Shown: positions 23,053 to 35,054, numbered from the stretch's first letter. The stretch is 64,000 nt of DNA from Lunularia cruciata (GCA_948567375.1 OX419759.1:13298744-13362743); one strand, 5' to 3'. Translations and numbers: made by a program. Notes: generated from the sequence alone by a model not told the origin.

Positions 23053-24514
23053 CCTTAAGCGTTTGTGTTTGATCCTAACATTTGTTGTTACCAAATCAGA
23101 TCTTTGCCAAACGATTTTACTAAATAGAATTGTTCCTTTTTCTAAATCCTTGAATTTTTGCAAACACACTCTTGGAGACATCATCATCTGTGTATTTTAA
23201 CATTTTCCACTTTTATAGTTGTCTATTTGATGAAATAGAAAGCTATAAACATTAACAGCAGTTTGCAATTTGCAAATTGGTAAATTGGGAGAAAATATAA
23301 AAAGAAAAATTTGGAAAAATAATTTCAAAGTCATTATGCTCTGATTATGAAAATTTGTACATTTGGCTACATGAGAACAAAGGAGAATCAGAAGACTTTC
23401 TTTTAAGTAATGTTTATCCCAAGTATATTGAATCTCAAAAGGTTTATTTCAACTATATTGACAATAAGGATTATAGGATTTTCAAAGAGTGTCTTAATAC
23501 GTAGATGGGACAATTTAAAGCTACCACCGGTCCATGCAGAAAGAGTTTCTTATTTAGATTTCTACTTACAGTAATTATCCTAATTTGGGCTGATAGTCCT
23601 CTCACTCTTCATTAATCCAGTAATGGATATCAATCGATGTTTAACAGACTTTGCAGATATATTAGTCTAATAGATTAATTAATAAGATCAGTCCATGTTA
23701 AATATGAACTAATCTTGGTCAACCATTGACTAGCATATCTTCTAATGGGGACACTTCTCGTGAGTGATCTTCGGTCTTCTTGATAATTCATCTCAGTTCA
23801 TCTCACACATCTGATCGTTATCTTCGCACTGTGACGAATTATCATATTATTATTATATTATGTGCCTACCAAATGTTGAATATAATCGCAAATTAATCCT
23901 ATATGAAAACTTGTACACTACACTTCAGTCCAAATGTAGCTCCGATAAACTTCGTAACTGAGGTTTAAATCTGTGATATAATATTCCTAGCTTCTTGGTA
24001 GAGTTTGTCTTCTTGATTTATTTGTAATCAAAGATTTATAAACTGAAAACTTCTTTTCTTAACTTTGCATAAGTCGATAATAACTCGTGGTATTGTGATG
24101 TTACGGTTCATGCTACAGCAGGAATTCAACTCCACAACCAGACAAGGACTTGGGATTCATTGGCTAAATAGAACTTCATAGTCCGGAGAGCCGGGACTAT
24201 ACTACTAGTAGGTCATGTGAGGTTTGCAACTTCCTTAAGTAAGTGGTCGTGGTTAATTAAGAGTTTTATCCCTCCTAAAGCAAATTAAGTTAACCACAAT
24301 CGCAGTCGCTATCTTGGTCTAGCTAGTTCCTGGCCATTGCCAAAAGTTCAATCTTCTATGCATAAATTGATGTGAACTAAAATAGTTTCTAAGGAGAACT
24401 CTAAAGTTTTTAAATATGATTAAATTTATTAAATAATCTAAATTTCATCGTAGGTAAATTCACCTAATTGGCACTTATGTTCGACCGATCTATTTCCTGT
24501 GAGGTAAAAGCAAA
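23053..24514. other. No gene recognised
   Basis: AT-rich intergenic DNA without open frames or clear repeats, apart from a small hairpin at about 24178-24200 (ATAGTCC/GGACTAT stem). Confidence 0.45.
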
Positions 24515-25085
24515 TTGAGAAAAAGCTGACCACATAGAACACATGAAGGATGGGACCATCAAGCAGTACAAGGGATACAATAGGGTTAAACCCCAATAGT
24601 ATGGATATGAAAATCTGCCCTACCACCCCTAAGATAATAAAGTTATGCAAGTTATAAGATTTACAAACTATTCGGATCATCCAAAGAATAATCACCTAGA
24701 GTGATTGCTCTTTTATGGATTGCACTAGCCAATGTTTTTTTGAAGTAATGAACAAGTGCTATCCAAAATATACTACAAAGTATGAGAGAGAAATGATATC
24801 TTGGACATTAATATAGAAATTCTTGTACGTTCCTTAACAAATATGTTGAACTATGTAGTCATCACTCAATATAACTTCAAAGCTAGAGGAATAAAGAGAT
24901 GACCTCGTGGTATCCCTCTACTTGGAGACCATATGTGGATACCATTTGGAGACCTTTCAAGGCTAGAGGAAGAAAGAGGAATAAAGAGATGGTCTCGTTG
25001 TATCCCTGTACTTGGAGACCTTATGCGCACTGCTACTCTTCTGCTCACAACCTATCTAGAGGATGAGGAATCCCTTGCTCCAAGA
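24515..25085 (-). mobile_element. R2-like non-LTR retrotransposon, 3'-end fragment (copy 2, diverged)
   Basis: Collinear with the 3' end of the copy at 25086-26170 on the minus strand. It begins at the same 3' terminal block (AGCTGACCACATAG versus AGGCGACCGCGTAG), then the GGGGCTTAGCCCC-type hairpin region, then the end of the endonuclease frame. It has its own internal duplication: AGAGGAATAAAGAGATG occurs near 24890 and 24978. Its truncated 5' edge abuts the 3' end of the next copy at 25085/25086, a head-to-tail arrangement. Confidence 0.75.
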
Positions 25086-26170
25086 ATAAGGAAAGGCGAC
25101 CGCGTAGGAAAAATGAAGGATGGGAAGACCCCATCAAGCCGTACAAGGGAGACAAAAAAGGTAACATGGGGCTAAGCCCCAATAGAGTCTGTATGAGAAA
25201 TCTGCCCTACTGCACCTAAGATATCCAAGCTATGCAAGTCGTACGGTCTACACACAACTGGAGCATCCGAAGAAACATCACCTAATGTGATTGCTCTCTT
25301 ATGGATTGCACCAGCCATTGCCCTCTATAGAGCAATGGACACACGCTGTCTAAAATATGCTACAAAGTATGAGAGTGAGAGTGGTACCCCTTGTCGCCTA
25401 ACATGATAAGCTCTCACGCACTCACTGACAAATGTGTCAAATGCCGTGTCCATCGCTCCATATAACTCCAAGGCTAGAGGAACAAAGAGGTGACCTCGCT
25501 GCATGCCCCTATACTTGGAGACCTTGTGACCTGCTGCTGCACTCGCCGCCCATCCAGGGGGATGGGTAATCACTCCCTCCGAAACTGTATCCCACGTAGG
25601 GTCTGTGACCACGACATCCGCTACTGTCACCTGATCATCTCGGACCAAGTATAAGTCTACCCTGACATGTGTCGTTTGCAAAGCATACGAACGCTCCCTC
25701 CAAGCCAAGTATCCACTCTCTTGCGCCATAGCAAACACTATGTCTCTAATGGCATCATGGGTAGCTATCCTCTATCCTCCAAAAGGACACCGTGTCATGT
25801 GGACCGCCGCTGCATCTAGTGTAGAACCACACTCACAAGTGAGTAGTGAAGATGCAAATGGGTGGACCAAACCTAGGCGAAACCTCATCGTTGTAGAGAA
25901 AGTAGCCAGTGCGAGTCGGACATCCCTAATGTACGGTCAAGCTAGGATCCACGAGCCTGCACCCTTGCCAGAGCAAGAGCGTAGACATGGTCTAGTAGCC
26001 TGAGGAATGGATGAGTCAACTAAGAGAGAATGTAAAGTATGTTCATATTGTCGTTCCATCAAGGAAGACTGTAAACCTCTAGTCCAATCTGACGATAGGG
26101 AAGCAAACCAAGAGATAGTGCTCCAAGAATGAGACCTTGCTCCAAGAGAGATAGTGCTCCAAGAATACAA
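25086..26170 (-). mobile_element. R2-like non-LTR retrotransposon, 5'-truncated copy 1
   Basis: Minus-strand fragment holding the C-terminal part of a reverse transcriptase protein, a zinc knuckle, a restriction-like endonuclease, and a 3' untranslated region of about 240 bp without a poly(A) tail. The 3' terminus at about 25086 coincides with the equivalent point in the copies at 24515 and 63384, which defines a shared element end. The 3' UTR contains the near-palindrome GGGGCTAAGCCCC (25170-25182). Most of the reverse transcriptase is missing, as expected for 5' truncation. Confidence 0.82.
25325..26060 (-). pseudogene. C-terminal zinc knuckle and restriction-like endonuclease of an R2-type retroelement
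   Basis: One minus-strand frame runs from about 26060 to the stop at 25325 with only two in-frame stops (TGA at 25937-25939 and TAG at 25772-25774). In order it shows GAGSWILA, then FRLGLVHPF, a CECG...H...RCPFGG zinc knuckle (about 25775-25850), HDAIRDIVFAMAQESGYLAW, then RVDLYL followed 12 residues later by the D of ADVVVTDPT. The K-x-x-KY motif and HLFVPLALELYG follow. The R-x-D-x12-D spacing and the following K match the RPD-x12-14-D/E layout of R2/CRE-type endonucleases, which nick target DNA for target-primed reverse transcription. The frame ends in VSIAL before the stop. Confidence 0.78.
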
Positions 26171-26633
26171 ACCATGTTAAACGTAGATTGATGTGGCCGG
26201 GAGTAAACAGATATAGAGTATCCAGCTGAAGATGGATGTTCTGTATTCATTCCCATCCATCTCCGTGACGAAACGGATCGACGGAGAAGTCCGAAGTGTC
26301 TACTTTGTAAGGCTAGGAAGCTCTCTGAAAGGCTCCAAAGACTAACAGAGCTCAGCTAGGAGGAAAAGGAACCTGAATACTTCAGTCTTGAACAGACCCA
26401 AAGGATGGAATGAAGAGGAATGAAAGTGTTCTTCGGACGGACGGTAGAGAAGGTGACGTCTGTACAGTTAGCCCGTTCGCTGGCGGCCAAACGTGCGTGA
26501 GAGAGGAACGAGATTTTGTAGTTTCATGGAAGTAGCGCAGTCCACGAACGCGCGGGATGGGTAATGGGAATGCATTTTCGAAGGAAACTCCGTAAGATAA
26601 GACATCGAAGAAAGTGCTTGAGTTGGACTGCGA

Positions 26634-26656
26634 TTGCTGCTGCTGCTGCAGCAGCC
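26634..26656. repeat. Short CTG/CAG trinucleotide palindrome
   Basis: TTGCTGCTGCTGCTGCAGCAGC lies about 130 bp upstream of the CPSF30 start codon, in the probable 5' UTR or promoter. Confidence 0.7.
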
Positions 26657-26682
26657 GATGACTCTTCTCGATGTCGATAACT

Positions 26683-26689
26683 TATAAAT
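26683..26689 (+). promoter_or_regulatory. Possible TATA box of CPSF30
   Basis: TATAAAT about 92 bp upstream of the start codon at 26781. Position fits a short 5' UTR, but no transcript evidence is available from sequence alone. Confidence 0.3.
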
Positions 26690-26780
26690 TTTAGACTGTA
26701 ACCTCAAACCGACTAACGAGGACATTTGGGGATAGGAGCCGATTAATCTGAATGGTTGAAGCTTGACAAAAGTTGTCGAG

Positions 26781-29700
26781 ATGGAGGACGAAGGAGGATT
26801 AAGTTTTGATTTCGAAGGGGGCCTGGATGCGGCAGCTGCTATTGCGGCCCCCTCTCAGCCGCAGCAGAATGCTGTTACTTCGTCTTCGAATGCGCAGATG
26901 GGGAACTCGTCAGCTCCGATGGGGATGAACGCCGGTTCGGCCAAGGTTCAACCAGGGCGGAAAAATTATCGTCAGACTGTATGTCGACATTGGTTGCGTG
27001 GTCTGTGCATGAAAGGCGACGCTTGTGGATTTCTGCACCAGTATGACAAGGCACGTATGCCGGTCTGCCGCTTTTTCGCTAAGTTTGGCGAGTGTCGTGA
27101 GCCGGACTGTATATACAAACATACTAATGAAGACATCAAGGAGTGCAACATGTAAGTTAGCCTGATTTCAGCTTCGTGCTTGCTAGACGCATAATATTTT
27201 CTTTTATAGGTGGTCGATCAAACTCTCGGATTTTTGCAGCCAGAAATTTTTTTGAGGTGAATTATCGAGCTGAAATGCAGAAAATGAGAGACGAGTTCAC
27301 GGGGCAGTAATTCTCTCAAGCATAGGTGTCGAGGAGGAGGACTCTGTGTTCCTACTTTTAACAACTCATTTCTACGTTAGGTGTCTTAGTTGAGCCTATG
27401 TACCCCTTCTTTAGGGTTCCATCCTTTCCCAATTCAAGACACTGCCTTCTCTTCTCCATCTTAACCCGTTCGTGGGAGTATAAGGTTATATAAATTTTTA
27501 CACTATTTGCGACAGAACTGTTTACAAACTCGGGGCTCTTCAGGGCATGGATAGCAAAATTGAGCTATGTTTTCAAGGGGCTGACTGACTGTTATGAAGA
27601 GTTGCAACCGATGTTACTAAGGAATTACAATCAATGTTTGTCAATCATTTGATGGCTCTCGAGAGTGTTTATTAGTTGTATCGTACAGCTTCAGTACTTA
27701 GTAGGGTAAGACTGATTTACAGGAAAGGGAACTCAATCTATATCTCGCTTTCTCAACTCTCTCGCTGCCGGAACAGCATTCTCCTGGTCATAACGTCTTC
27801 CAGTGACGATGAGCAACTCATATGTCGCCTTCACATAACGCTTAGATCATTTAATGCGTTTTACAAAGATCAATGAGCTTTTTCTACGTGCACAGAGTTC
27901 CCAGTATCAGCTGCTTGAACAAAAGCCTTCATTCCTCGTAAATTGTGTGTTTGCACGTCCTTTCTGTGTAATGGTTGTTGAACGATCTATTTGCACTGCA
28001 AACAGGTCGTCAGGATTATGTTTGAGATAGTGACCTGTCGTTTGTCGTACATCATACAGTTCATGAGTGAATTCAGCTTTTGGATGTGAGCTTTCTGTAG
28101 TTTTATATGCCACTCGGTCTTGTCTAAATCACTCGGCCGCTATTCCCGAAGTCCATGTGTGTGAGAAGATTATGCAAATCTAAATCGGAATGGTTTTCAT
28201 GAAGGCGATGGTCAATCACTTGACTTAAACTTAAGAATATCCTGTTGTGAACTCACAAATAATGAACTTCTGATTGATGATCCCAATTTCACCGTTTGCA
28301 GGTACAAGTTAGGGTTTTGCCCTAATGGCCCTGATTGCCGATATCGACATCAAAAAATGCCAGGGCCTCCTCCTTCAGTTGAACAAAATCTGCAAAAAAT
28401 TCAGCATCGTGTATATGCAATCAACGGGGGAGTGCACCATGGGAAGTATCCACCAGCGCGACAAGGACCGAATGAAGGCCAAGGTCAAGGTGATGGACCT
28501 GCATGGCGAGCACCCACAGGGGCTGCTCCTGTGCGCGCGGCTGCTCCTGTGTTGCCAGAAGATTCACATAATGCCCAGCACTCGCGAGTTCAGCGCCCTT
28601 CACCTCAACAGCAGCCAGCAAGTCTGCCACCACCGGCACCACCTGCCGCTCCTCACCCTTTAGCAAATGGAACTCCGATTCCACCGACTCTCCCGTCTGC
28701 TGCAGTCCCTCTTCCCCATGGCTTTTGCAGGTAGTTCAAATGGCTCTCACCTTGTACAAATTGTTTCCTCGATGTTTAAGGTTTGTCGAAAGCTCTTGTT
28801 GTCTCGAATTTCTGAGATCCAGGGAAAACGCGAGAAAATATAGCTGAAGATTCTCCTTAGAGCCGCAACGCACGTTGAATATATGCATTTTTGTTCTGGA
28901 TTTTGTCTACACGAAATCCAGTTATTTTTGCCCATTTTGAATATCTTCTTGATCTGTCTTCCTGTCAAAAGTGTCAAATGATTTGCTCCACTTGCGCCTT
29001 TTTGTAAACAAGTCTCTTCCTCTGCAGGTTCTTTATAGTCAAGAGCAGCAATAGGGAGAATTTAGAGCTTTCTGTTGAGAGGGGGTTGTGGGCAACCCAT
29101 CGAAATAACGAGTCAAAATTGAACGACGCTTATGATACGTGTGATCACGTGATTCTCATTTTTTCTGTGAATGAAACACGTCATTTTCAGGTGTGTTCAT
29201 TTCGACTTTATTATCTATCTCGCAGTATCTAGTTGAGCTAGGGATGCCCATTGATTTAATTTCTCTAAATATCAGGTTTGGTATTGAAAGTAGAGCTGAT
29301 TCATGATCAAACTAGTTGTTGATCAGTCTAAACACCATGTGAGATACGCAGCCAACTGACATCTGCTTATCGAATAGTCTGCAACATGTCTTATTGTTGT
29401 GGACTGCGAAGTGCCGTTTGCAGTGTCACTTATGAGCAAATACGAAGGACTTTTAATGTTGTATACTTTGTCAGTATAAACCTCTGAGTAGGAAGTTTTT
29501 AACGGTTGAACGAAAGCTGCCATTGTCCCCTTTGATGCTGTCCCAGTCATTATCAGGTTCCTTCCTTCTTCTCAGTAGAATGCTTTGGTCTTCGTCACCT
29601 TGACGTATCAATCAAGTTTCTTGAGTTGTACTGATTAGTTCCTCTACATCGAACTATGCCAGGGTTGTGCACGAATGATGTCGAAAATAGGTGGTATAGC

Positions 29701-31740
29701 TGGAGGAGGTGGATGGAAGTACGCCCACGGAACTGCCCATTATGGTCGCAATTTCCGTTTGAAATGGCTGAAGGTATGCATCCACAACAGTGCTCGAGAT
29801 GAAATATATACAGCACCGCTTTGTTCATTGAGTAGAATCGATTTCTTTAATTTGGTTCCTTTGGGCATGTTAAGCAACTCTCAATCTTAGTCTCTGGCTC
29901 ATGAAAGAGCACCAAATACCTCTAGCCACCACATAGTTTGGTGTTGTTTAAAGTGAAGATTGTACGGGAGGAACCTAACAAAGAAACATTTTTAATGATC
30001 ATTCTGCAGCTCTGTGAACTTTCCTTCAACAAGACTCGACATTTGAGAAATCCGTACAACGAGAATCTGCCTGTCAAGGTACTGCTTAGCCAGACCTATT
30101 TATTGTTTTGGATTGCTTAACGTCCATCACCTGGTGAGCAAGTGCGGAAAAAACATGATCAGACTTACTTAATGGCCTTGAATAGCATACACCCAGGCAA
30201 GAGTTAACCCCGGAGCTCCTCCACGAGACGAGTTGTTTATAGACGGACCAAAGTAGATCATGTCGACTTTTCTTTCATTATGCATTCTTATCTAGACTTA
30301 AAGTTCGGTCACTTCTGATAGAGAGCATTGTTCGAATACCAGATTAGTCGAGATTGTCAGGAGCTCGAACCAATCGTCGGCGAGCAGCTTGCCCAGCTAC
30401 TGTACATCGAGCCCGACAGTGACCTCATGGTATGGATGCTTACGACCTAGTTTCTTCTTGTAATTGCTGGCTACTAAAGGTTTGTTTGACTTTCAAGTTG
30501 GCCATGTTCATAAACGATAGGCTTCTTCGTTCTCACTCCTTTTGTCTCAGTTGGAAGGTAGTGCATCAGATCATTGACAGATTGTCTGCCACAGGTTGCA
30601 GCGAAGGATGGAGAAGCAAAACGCGAGGAGGAGAAAGTGAGGGGTGGTCCGGCAGCTGGACAGGAGGTTGATGATACTGATATTATACCTTTCGAAGACA
30701 ATGAAGATGATCAGGAGGATGATGATAGCGACGATGATGACGGCTCTAGCCAAACCATGGGTGGAGGTCCAGGTCGAGGTAGGGGGCTTATGGGTCCTGG
30801 ACAAATGTGGGGACCTTACGGTATGGGAAGGGGCGGCAGAGGTGGTTTGGGTCCCGGTGGGAGAGGTATGGGTTTCCATCCTGACATGGGTGAAGGTTTT
30901 GGCATGAATTTCGAGAGATTTGGAATGGGCCCAGGAGATGGCTTTGGTATGGGTCCTGGTGATATGTTTGGGGGTCATCCTGGGGGACCTGGAAGAGGAT
31001 TTCCTCCATTTCCTCACCCTGGAGCTGGGTTTGGTGCTCCTGACTTTCCAAACATGGGCCCTGGTTCTGGTATGAATTTCGGACCCATGGATGGTCCTGG
31101 ACCTGGAATGGTTTTCCATGGCAGGCCACCTCCACCAGGTGGTATGTTCCCTCCGAATGGTCCTGCAATGATGGGTCCTCCAGGAGCCCATGCCCCAGGT
31201 ATGATGATGGGTGGAGGTGCAAGGCCACCTCATTTCATGGGTCCTGGCCCAGGTCCAGGAGCAGGCTCAGTGGGCCCAATGGGGCGTCCTCCACGACCGA
31301 TTGGAGCAGGATTTCGTCCTTCGTTTGCCGGTGGGCCTGGTCGCGGTGGCAGGGGTCCGGGCGACCAAAAGAGAAGGAGAGGCGATCGCAATTCAGCTAA
31401 TGATCGGGCGACAACAGGAGATGAAGGGAAAGTATCAGCCAAGTTGAGGCAAGGCTCGTCTGCTGAAGAAGGCGTTCAAGCTGACAGCGAGACTGAATTT
31501 CCTGGTGCTGGTCAAAGACATCAAGGGGAGGATGGATCTGGCTACGGGAGCGCTGCGTTCACTGGGGACAATGAAGAGGATGAGAGTGAGAGTGAAGATG
31601 AAGCACCTCGGAGGTCAAGACATGGAGAAGGCAAGAAGAGGAGGCGAGAGTGGGATGGAGAAGGGAACGGTGGTGGTAGTGAGCGTTGGGAGCAAGACGG
31701 TGAACAAGGCGGTCCCTGGGAACCCCCTGCGCCTGTGTGA
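26781..31740 (+). CDS. CPSF30: Cleavage and polyadenylation specificity factor 30 kDa subunit, CCCH zinc finger-YTH fusion (m6A reader)
   Basis: Nuclear mRNA 3'-end processing factor; plant versions fuse CCCH fingers to a YTH domain that binds N6-methyladenosine and influences poly(A) site choice. Coding exons: 26781-27151, 28302-28730, 29028-29190, 29663-29773, 30010-30078, 30343-30429, 30595-31740. All introns are GT-AG and phases sum to 792 codons including TGA. Start chosen at MEDEGGLSFDFEGGLD, which matches the plant family N-terminus; an upstream in-frame TTG is ignored. Fingers: C68/C76/C82/H86, C96/C105/C110/H114, C122/C130/C136/H140. The YTH domain spans about residues 267-400, with aromatic cage W288, W339 and Y348 in family spacing. 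An acidic stretch around residues 430-450 is followed by a Gly/Met/Pro-rich region. Near the C-terminus lies EDEAPRRSRHGEGKKRR. At 791 residues it is longer than the roughly 630-residue Arabidopsis long form, mostly through the Gly/Met/Pro region. Confidence 0.97.
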
Positions 31741-33127
31741 TAATGTGTCATACGTAACTTGAAGCAATTTTTAGCTCAAAAGAGTTTTCAAAGAATATGA
31801 TCATTCAAGATCCAACACTTAGTCCTGTGGCGTTTAGCCAGTCAGGTTTATACGGCTGTCTTCTTTATATAACAGATTGCCAGAATGCTCCACATGCTCA
31901 GCTGCATTGACAGAGTAGGGTTATGATTGTTCATGGTTAGGACTCGCTTTTGCCTCGCAATTGGTACTGTGGAACGGTTTTACTAAGTTGCTAGACATGA
32001 AGACAACTGTGTAAACTAGCCTTAGCCTGACTTCAAGATAACAGTTAGTTTACGTGTAGAGCCTGTGGTTCTAGGCCTCTAATAGCGCCTTAAGATGGGC
32101 TGATGACACCCTCAATGTCAGGGAAAATTGTGAAACTGATACCGGGAGTAATCTCTGCTTATATGGTTAGAAGGTAACTTCTGCCAAGTCAATTCAGTCG
32201 TTTTGGAGTGGAACAGATTAGCTGAGTATGCCAGAGGAGAGTAGTTGTACTTTCGATATCTGTACAGTATAAACTGAGTTCCTTACCCTCGACTAGGTTA
32301 CTTGCTGTCTATACGTATCAGATGCTCATATACGTAGCAGATGCAAACCTTAAGGGCTTATTCTAGTTTCAGAGGGGGTGAGTGTGAAAAGTTAGCCATT
32401 GTTATGGTCGTGGACCATTAAAGCTTTCAAGGTTTTGAGATTTAAGAGTAGGTGGTGATGGGCCGGTGTAAAGAGGAAAATCTGTAGGAAACGCAATTTT
32501 GTTCAGGTAGATATTTTTAGGATCTTTTGAAGATGTCACTAGTGTATTCTGATAGAGATATTCATGGACTTAGAAGGTTAGAGAATATTTGCGCCATTAT
32601 CATGGTATAGTAACTCGTTTGTGCGATGTTGAGATTAGTCATTACTGATTTTTCAATAGTTAGCAGTGTACAGCAGAGAAGCGGGAGCCGATAACTTTTT
32701 CTCGACTTCAGGATTTCCTCTGGAGTCGATGAACAGATGAAGAGTAACGTTGGTAGATGTAATCATGTACCTGCAAGAATATCGTGCAGAACTGATTCAA
32801 TGGAAGAGCTTGAAACCGTTGCAAAGTCAGGAATACCAGGGTTACTGTGGTGATTTGTCATTCTGCCCTCTGATTTGTTGGACGAACTTCTCCAGTTTCA
32901 TGGTCACGTGAGAGGAGTTGAGTTTTTGCTGAACACCAGGGAGGCTTGACAGGTTCCGAGCACAATGCAACGCATGTGGGCCACTCACCACAGCAACACG
33001 GATCCACCGAGTGCTTTACTATTTTGAATCCATTGTCCCAGAAAGAATTCCTTTAAATGGAGCTCACCTGGGTGGAAACGGACAATGAAAGTGTTCCGAT
33101 CTTGTTTCAAACAAAACTTTCAAAAGG
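31741..33127. other. 3' flank of CPSF30; no gene recognised
   Basis: Presumably the CPSF30 3' UTR and intergenic DNA. No AATAAA close to the stop; no open frame, tRNA or repeat recognised. Confidence 0.45.
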
Positions 33128-33406
33128 TCATTCCAAGGTCACCCTATGATGACAAACCTTGGTCTGCTCTACTGTAAAACTTTGTGTGGTTGTTCCGGTA
33201 TATGTAGCCACGTGTACACCATGGCGACTCCAAGGGTAATCCAGGGCAAGTGGATGTCCAGTTTTTACCGCTATACCAACTGATCCAGTTGGTTTGATCA
33301 CAGACGGAACAGTTTGTCCTTCACCAACAGCACCACTTACGCAGGTCACCATTATTTCGATCTCCCTCCTCAACTGAGCAGTAGGAAGTTGATCATGTGT
33401 GGACAT
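33128..33406 (-). CDS. Short unrecognised ORF, 92 codons
   Basis: Starts with ATG at 33406 (MSTHDQLPTAQLRREIEIMV) and ends at 33128. Composition is more protein-like than its surroundings, with Val/Thr/Gly-rich alternating stretches, but I recognise no domain, and no partner exon or ribosomal context supports it. It could be a chance frame or a transposon fragment. Confidence 0.2.
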   Translation of the reverse strand: MSTHDQLPTAQLRREIEIMVTCVSGAVGEGQTVPSVIKPTGSVGIAVKTGHPLALDYPWSRHGVHVATYTGTTTQSFTVEQTKVCHHRVTLE

Positions 33407-33475
33407 AGCTGTCTTGGTGTGACAATTCGGAGTAGGGCTAGATTGCCAAGGTTTCCCATTATATCATTCTAAAGC

Positions 33476-33510
33476 TTTCTTCGGATCGGTTTCTTTCCGA
33501 CCCGAAGAAA
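33476..33510. repeat. Inverted repeat, 13-bp arms with one mismatch
   Basis: TTTCTTCGGATCG (33476-33488) pairs with CGACCCGAAGAAA (33498-33510) over a 9-nt loop. No attached gene; significance unknown. Confidence 0.6.
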
Positions 33511-35052
33511 CCTTTTCAGGAAGAACGTGGCACCCAGAGCTCTTTCTAGTATTAAAATAAACCGTGGGAGTCCTCATTGTTGTAATATGGTATCTATCCT
33601 CCTCCTTTTCTGGTCCTAGAGTTGAAAATTTTCAAATGTTTCCATAAAGTCGGTGTGTTTTGCATAATGACAAAATGTGAATTGGATGGAATTGGACGAA
33701 TGGAAATTTTAATTAAGACAACGCTGGAATGGGCTGTAAAAGCAACTACTGTTTTTGTTTGGGATGTACTACTTGGTCCTCACAATGGGTTCTTTTCGTC
33801 ACAACCTATTAAACGAAGTCGAGTCTATATTGGAAAATGAGAATAGAAGCCAATCAAAGAACGGGGAATCACGATCCCATTAAAACTGCGAATGATATGT
33901 ATGCTATGTAAATGATATACAAATGATACGATATAAGTATGATACAAGCAAATCGAACTGAACAGCGACACTTGAAGTGGAGATCAATTGAATTTAACTA
34001 ACAAATGTAAGTCTGAGTAAAGACATAATGGACGCTTTTTATATGTATACCGAAAAATCCTCTAAATATTTCACAAATATCATTTCAGTTTTTAGAAATG
34101 CTTGGCTAAGTGTGATGTAAGATTTCAAGGTTGTAGCTGGCTAGCTAAAGGATGCTAGGAAAATTTTCATGTCACGTAAGAGTAAAAAGGGTTGGTTTAA
34201 AAGTGTTGCTATAATGGAATTTTTATGAATAATACATGAAACATATTTTCCTGATGTAATTTCTGTAATTAAAGACATTGACGTTTTAGTCCTTCTTTTC
34301 TTATGGGTGCTTAGCTTTTGTGTGTATTTCTTGAGAGATATTCCAACATTTACCGATTAGAAAGAGACTTTGAGGATATAGGATTGAAAGTGAGGATCAT
34401 TACTTGTGGTACAAATCTTTCTATTTCTCATGAGAAGGGAAGGGAAATGAACAAGACATACGTCACAACGATTGTAGCAACAAGGAAGTGATTTAAGGAA
34501 GAAGAAGGTTAATTGTTTGTTATGGTTCGCAGGAAGATTAGGATAAGGATAAGTTGCAATTGTAGTTACAAGGGTGATGTTATAGAAGTATCACCAAAGT
34601 GGCCAAAATATATCTTGTTCTTGAGCTTTACCAAGAAGAGTAAGAAACTTATCCCCGGTGGAAGAGTCTTCTTCTAACGAGCCAAGTTCTCGTGGTCCAT
34701 TGGTTAAACAATTCAATGGCAGTACAACAAAGTTGATAGAAATTTACTAATTTTTAACTTTATTATATCAAAAAATAAAATAAAATAGTTATACATTTTA
34801 TTTGTTTAACCTTATCTGCTTTCTCCTTGCTTATTCCAATGATTTGATTTTGTACAGTATTTATCACTAGTCACTTGAATATAAAAATATTGAGTTATTA
34901 AACAATTCTAGTTTATTCAAGCTACTTATAAATATCTGGTCACTTGCTAACATAACTATACTATATGACTTTTCAACCTCAAAATCTGAGTTCCTCTTTA
35001 GTCAAGCCCTGAGAGTTGTGTTCCATGAACGTTGTTAGCACTACATCCTTGG
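33511..35052. other. No gene recognised
   Basis: AT-rich intergenic DNA up to the left edge of the giant inverted repeat. Imperfect ATGATA words cluster at 33893-33950. No open frame of interest. Confidence 0.45.
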
Positions 35053-35054
35053 CC

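Noticed and set aside
24178-24200. Small ATAGTCC/GGACTAT hairpin
   Set aside because: 7-bp stem is within chance expectation for this length of sequence.
28325-28663. 112-codon frame overlapping CPSF30 exon 2
   Set aside because: Shadow frame; the other phase continues the third CCCH finger and matches the plant family.
30571-31233. 220-codon minus-strand frame opposite CPSF30 exon 7
   Set aside because: Product is His/Thr/Arg low-complexity mirroring the Gly/Met/Pro repeats on the coding strand; no independent evidence.
33476-33510. Hairpin as a transcription terminator
   Set aside because: No adjacent gene or U-tract logic for a nuclear plant locus; kept only as a repeat.
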